Positions 62,730 through 64,000 of a stretch of DNA of 64,000 bases are shown one piece after another. The translations under genes were made by a program, and so were the position numbers. The stretch's first letter is position 1, and every line of letters begins with the position of its first letter. Under the pieces are notes generated by a model that saw only the letters and a program-made list of their open reading frames with translations, was not told where the DNA came from and did not search any database. This stretch comes from Clostridia bacterium (GTDB lineage: Bacteria > Bacillota > Clostridia > Lachnospirales > Lachnospiraceae): assembly GCA_910575245.1 (NCBI GenBank), contig CAJTEN010000007.1:45558-109557 (forward strand), in the 5' to 3' direction.

Positions 62730-62844
62730 TTTCGTCCTCCTTTCCAGCTGAAAAGAAGGAGATGAACAGGGTTGAAAGTGCTGCTATGAGTTCTTCCGCA
62801 AGACGGGGGTCGTTACCGGTCAGATGCATGAGAGTTGCTTCCAT
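62389..62844 (-). CDS. Small ORF overlapping the recombinase start
   Basis: AGGAGGAG lies before the ATG at 62844. The first ~38 codons before the recombinase start encode MEATLMHLTGNDPRLAEELI and AALSTLFISFF, which looks like a real short protein. The remainder (after 62729) overlaps the recombinase in another frame and is Pro/Gly/Arg-rich, so it may be chance coding. Perhaps a short leader protein whose translation couples to the recombinase. Confidence 0.45.
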   Translation of the reverse strand: MEATLMHLTGNDPRLAEELIAALSTLFISFFSAGKEDENEAEPADPVQSTGPAPEPGSPGLCPPVDDGPGTVQPGEHPEAVRPQGKGIIAWLAGRTHPRDRRGSGHIRFRTFQTPGLCPARDKRITGRSRRSARTGDITPCQVFSRPHEAP

Positions 62845-62864
62845 TAGAGGCTCCTCCTTTCAGG

Positions 62865-63224
62865 CTAAAGGTCGATCTCTCTGCGCCGGAACAGTTCCAG
62901 GTTAATGCAGCTGAGTTCTGCAAGCAGCTCTGTGGTGTCCTCATAATCTTTGATACACTGGGAGACTTTGTCCTTATAAGCTTTCGGGACAGAATCCAGC
63001 TGGGTCTTCCCATTGTAATAAGAAGAAAGGTACAGGCTCTGGTGGCCTTCGCCATTGGCACATCTGCAGTTAGGCTTGCCGCATTTGATGGACCTGGTGA
63101 TCAGGGAAGCCCTTATGACGTGGGCCGGATTCGGCATCATGTCAAGGAGTTCCTGACGGCGGGTTTTGAGAGTGTCAGTGGTTGCTGATTTATAGGGTCT
63201 GCCATTCTTGTTAGTAGTATTCAT
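62865..63224 (-). CDS. DUF6788 family protein
   Basis: 119 residues. RRQELLDMMPNPAHVIRASL, ITRSIKCGKPNCRCANGEGH (zinc-binding Cys) and LYLSSYYNGKTQLDSVPKAY, then YEDTTELLAELSCINLELF, match DUF6788, found with long serine recombinases. The start has no ribosome binding site; a TATAAT lies only 6 nt before the ATG, so the mRNA may be leaderless. Confidence 0.78.
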   Translation of the reverse strand: MNTTNKNGRPYKSATTDTLKTRRQELLDMMPNPAHVIRASLITRSIKCGKPNCRCANGEGHQSLYLSSYYNGKTQLDSVPKAYKDKVSQCIKDYEDTTELLAELSCINLELFRRREIDL

Positions 63225-63230
63225 GATAAG

Positions 63231-63269
63231 ATTATACCACAGGGAGAAGGAAAAGTCTACCCTGTGGTA
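63231..63269 (-). promoter_or_regulatory. Promoter with overlapping operator-like palindrome
   Basis: Minus-strand -10 TATAAT at 63236-63231, with a weak TAGACT as -35. TACCACAGGG 63235-63244 and CCCTGTGGTA 63260-63269 are perfect 10-bp inverted repeats that cover the spacer and -35. A repressor site or a hairpin is possible. Confidence 0.55.
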
Positions 63270-63287
63270 ATGGAAATTTACGCATTT

Positions 63288-63518
63288 TTACAGCAGCCTG
63301 GCAAGTTCCAGAAGGGATTTTACTGTATCAGCATCAAAATAGCTTTCGGAGAAAGTATTTTGCCTGTTATCGGTAATCCAGGACTCCGGGACGGAGAAGA
63401 TATCATCCTCAGAACGGAGCGAGTAGCGGCGCTGCCCGTCCACTTTCCTGATCTTCAGGATGGGGAAGCTCTGCCCATAGAGAGGATGGTAGGGGTGGAG
63501 GATCGTTGCCGTTCCCAA
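63288..63518 (-). CDS. DUF5372 family protein
   Basis: About 76 residues from a TTG at 63518; the start is uncertain, as the frame stays open across the element edge. ATILHPYHPLYGQSFPILKI, RRYSLRSEDDIFSVPESWI is the DUF5372 pattern (HPFHPLxGQ type), regularly found upstream of DUF6788 and these recombinases. Function unknown. Confidence 0.7.
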   Translation of the reverse strand: MGTATILHPYHPLYGQSFPILKIRKVDGQRRYSLRSEDDIFSVPESWITDNRQNTFSESYFDADTVKSLLELARLL

Positions 63519-63558
63519 ATCCCTGCTGTGGTCAAGTGCTTTTTGCTGTTGCCGTGCC

Positions 63559-64000
63559 GACAGTAGTTGACAGGGTATTTCAACAGGCAATTACACAGGT
63601 ATTGTCCCCGATTTATGAGGAACAGTTTTCGAAAAACAGTTTTGGCTTTCGACCAAAGAGAGGTGCGCATGACGCACTGAAACAATGTCAGCAGAATGTC
63701 AATGATGGATATGTGTATGTCGTGGATATGGATTTAGAGAAATTCTTTGATACGGTATGCCAGAGCAAACTGATAGAAGTATTATCAAGAACCATTAAAG
63801 ACGGGCGGGTAATATCGCTGATACACAAATATCTCAATGCAGGAGTTATTAGTGGAGGGATATTTGAAAAGACAGAAACAGGAATGCCACAAGGCGGGCC
63901 GCTAAGTCCATTACTTAGTAATGTCATGCTGAATGAACTGGACAGGGAACTGACACGCAGAGGGCATAGATTTGTGCGGTATGCGGATGACTGCATGATA
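63559..64000 (+). pseudogene. ltrA: Intron-encoded reverse transcriptase, continuation (runs off window)
   Basis: After the inserted element the frame resumes with TVVDRVFQQAITQVLSPIYE, FGFRPKRGAHDALKQCQQ, YVYVVDMDLEKFFDTV (catalytic Asp), GMPQGGPLSPLLSNVMLNEL and the active-site YADD at 63977-63988. The maturase part is beyond the window. No frameshift, so only the insertion inactivates it. Confidence 0.92.

Larger units (their letters stand above)
60603..63558 (-). mobile_element. Serine-recombinase insertion element inside the intron RT gene
   Basis: About 2,956 bp. CC is shared by both junctions (60601-60602 and 63557-63558); removing the element restores the RT frame exactly. No terminal inverted repeat is visible. 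All genes are on the minus strand: DUF5372, DUF6788, a small ORF and the recombinase. Higher GC than the intron around it. Confidence 0.82.
59800..64000 (+). mobile_element. Group II intron (5' part), interrupted
   Basis: The 5' end GTGCGCCCAGTATGGGCGC is typical of bacterial group II introns, as is the following AATCGGTGAAAGTCCGTAAC. Ribozyme domains I-III occupy 59800-60210 with no other ORF. The reverse transcriptase (domain IV) starts at 60211. The 3' domains lie beyond the window. Insertion directly after an intrinsic terminator is a habit of class C introns; I cannot assign the class from memory of the protein. Confidence 0.82.

Noticed and set aside
1..64000. tRNA or rRNA genes, ICE attachment site and ICE integrase
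   Set aside because: I looked for tRNA-like cloverleafs, rRNA stretches and tyrosine integrase genes and found none; the ICE ends are outside the window. The serine recombinases present belong to the inner elements.

Overview
The window looks like the inside of a large integrative and conjugative element (ICE) of the Tn1549/CTn type, from a gut Firmicute, most likely a Lachnospiraceae or related Clostridia. The evidence is the gene set (ParA/ParB, RepA_N initiator, PcfB, VirD4, Maff2, TrbL/VirB6-like, PrgI, VirB4, NlpC/P60, DUF4315/4366/4317, TopB, giant methylase-helicase, YodL/DUF4316 protein), strong GGAGG ribosome binding sites, and a backbone of medium to fairly high GC that carries AT-rich cargo. 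All family names are from memory of the sequences; no search was run.

Layout. 1-5.7 kb: SymE-like fragment, DUF6075, DUF5348, parA, parB, repA, an XRE regulator and two sigma-like regulators (maintenance and control). 5.7-8.0 kb: a hairpin-rich non-coding stretch and an AT-rich minus-strand cargo island with a HEPN-domain protein and an unknown 112-aa protein; an inverted-repeat segment lies upstream of each gene. 8.4-13.1 kb: a repeat-rich surface protein with its own class B sortase. 13.3-18.1 kb: Cys-rich ORF (frame broken), PcfB, VirD4, a small LPD-like protein, a cytosine methyltransferase and the 5' part of maff2.

18.14-28.52 kb is an integrative mobilizable element (IME1) inside maff2. 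It carries iteron-like repeats, a tetracycline ribosomal-protection gene with an attenuator leader, Tn916-like regulators, MobC and relaxase, RepA and DnaC-like replication genes, TnpW and a large serine recombinase. 28.5-40.1 kb resumes the transfer genes and ends with a few cargo genes. topB is split at 40.56 kb by a second IME (IME2, 40.56-48.45 kb) with a TTRAP-like protein, duplicated XRE regulators, DUF3847, a hairpin array that may be oriT, a MobA/MobL relaxase, a GNAT acetyltransferase and another large serine recombinase. 50.3-59.8 kb holds the 2813-residue methylase/helicase polyvalent protein and a YodL/DUF4316 protein. At 59.8 kb a group II intron begins just after a terminator. 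Its reverse-transcriptase gene is itself interrupted by a third serine-recombinase element (60.60-63.56 kb), and the window ends inside the reverse transcriptase.

The window is therefore nested: an ICE carries two IMEs and an intron, and the intron carries another element. For all three serine-recombinase insertions, joining the flanks at a short shared core restores an intact reading frame, so the boundaries can be placed to within a few bases. The most unusual observations are: a complete TnpV gene with its own strong ribosome binding site, written in a second frame inside the linker of the giant helicase gene; inverton-like repeats upstream of the HEPN gene and its neighbour; a hairpin upstream of virB4 whose whole 9-nt loop is complementary to the sequence next to the virB4 ribosome binding site; and several dense arrays of perfect hairpins. 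The ICE integrase and its own relaxase are not visible here.
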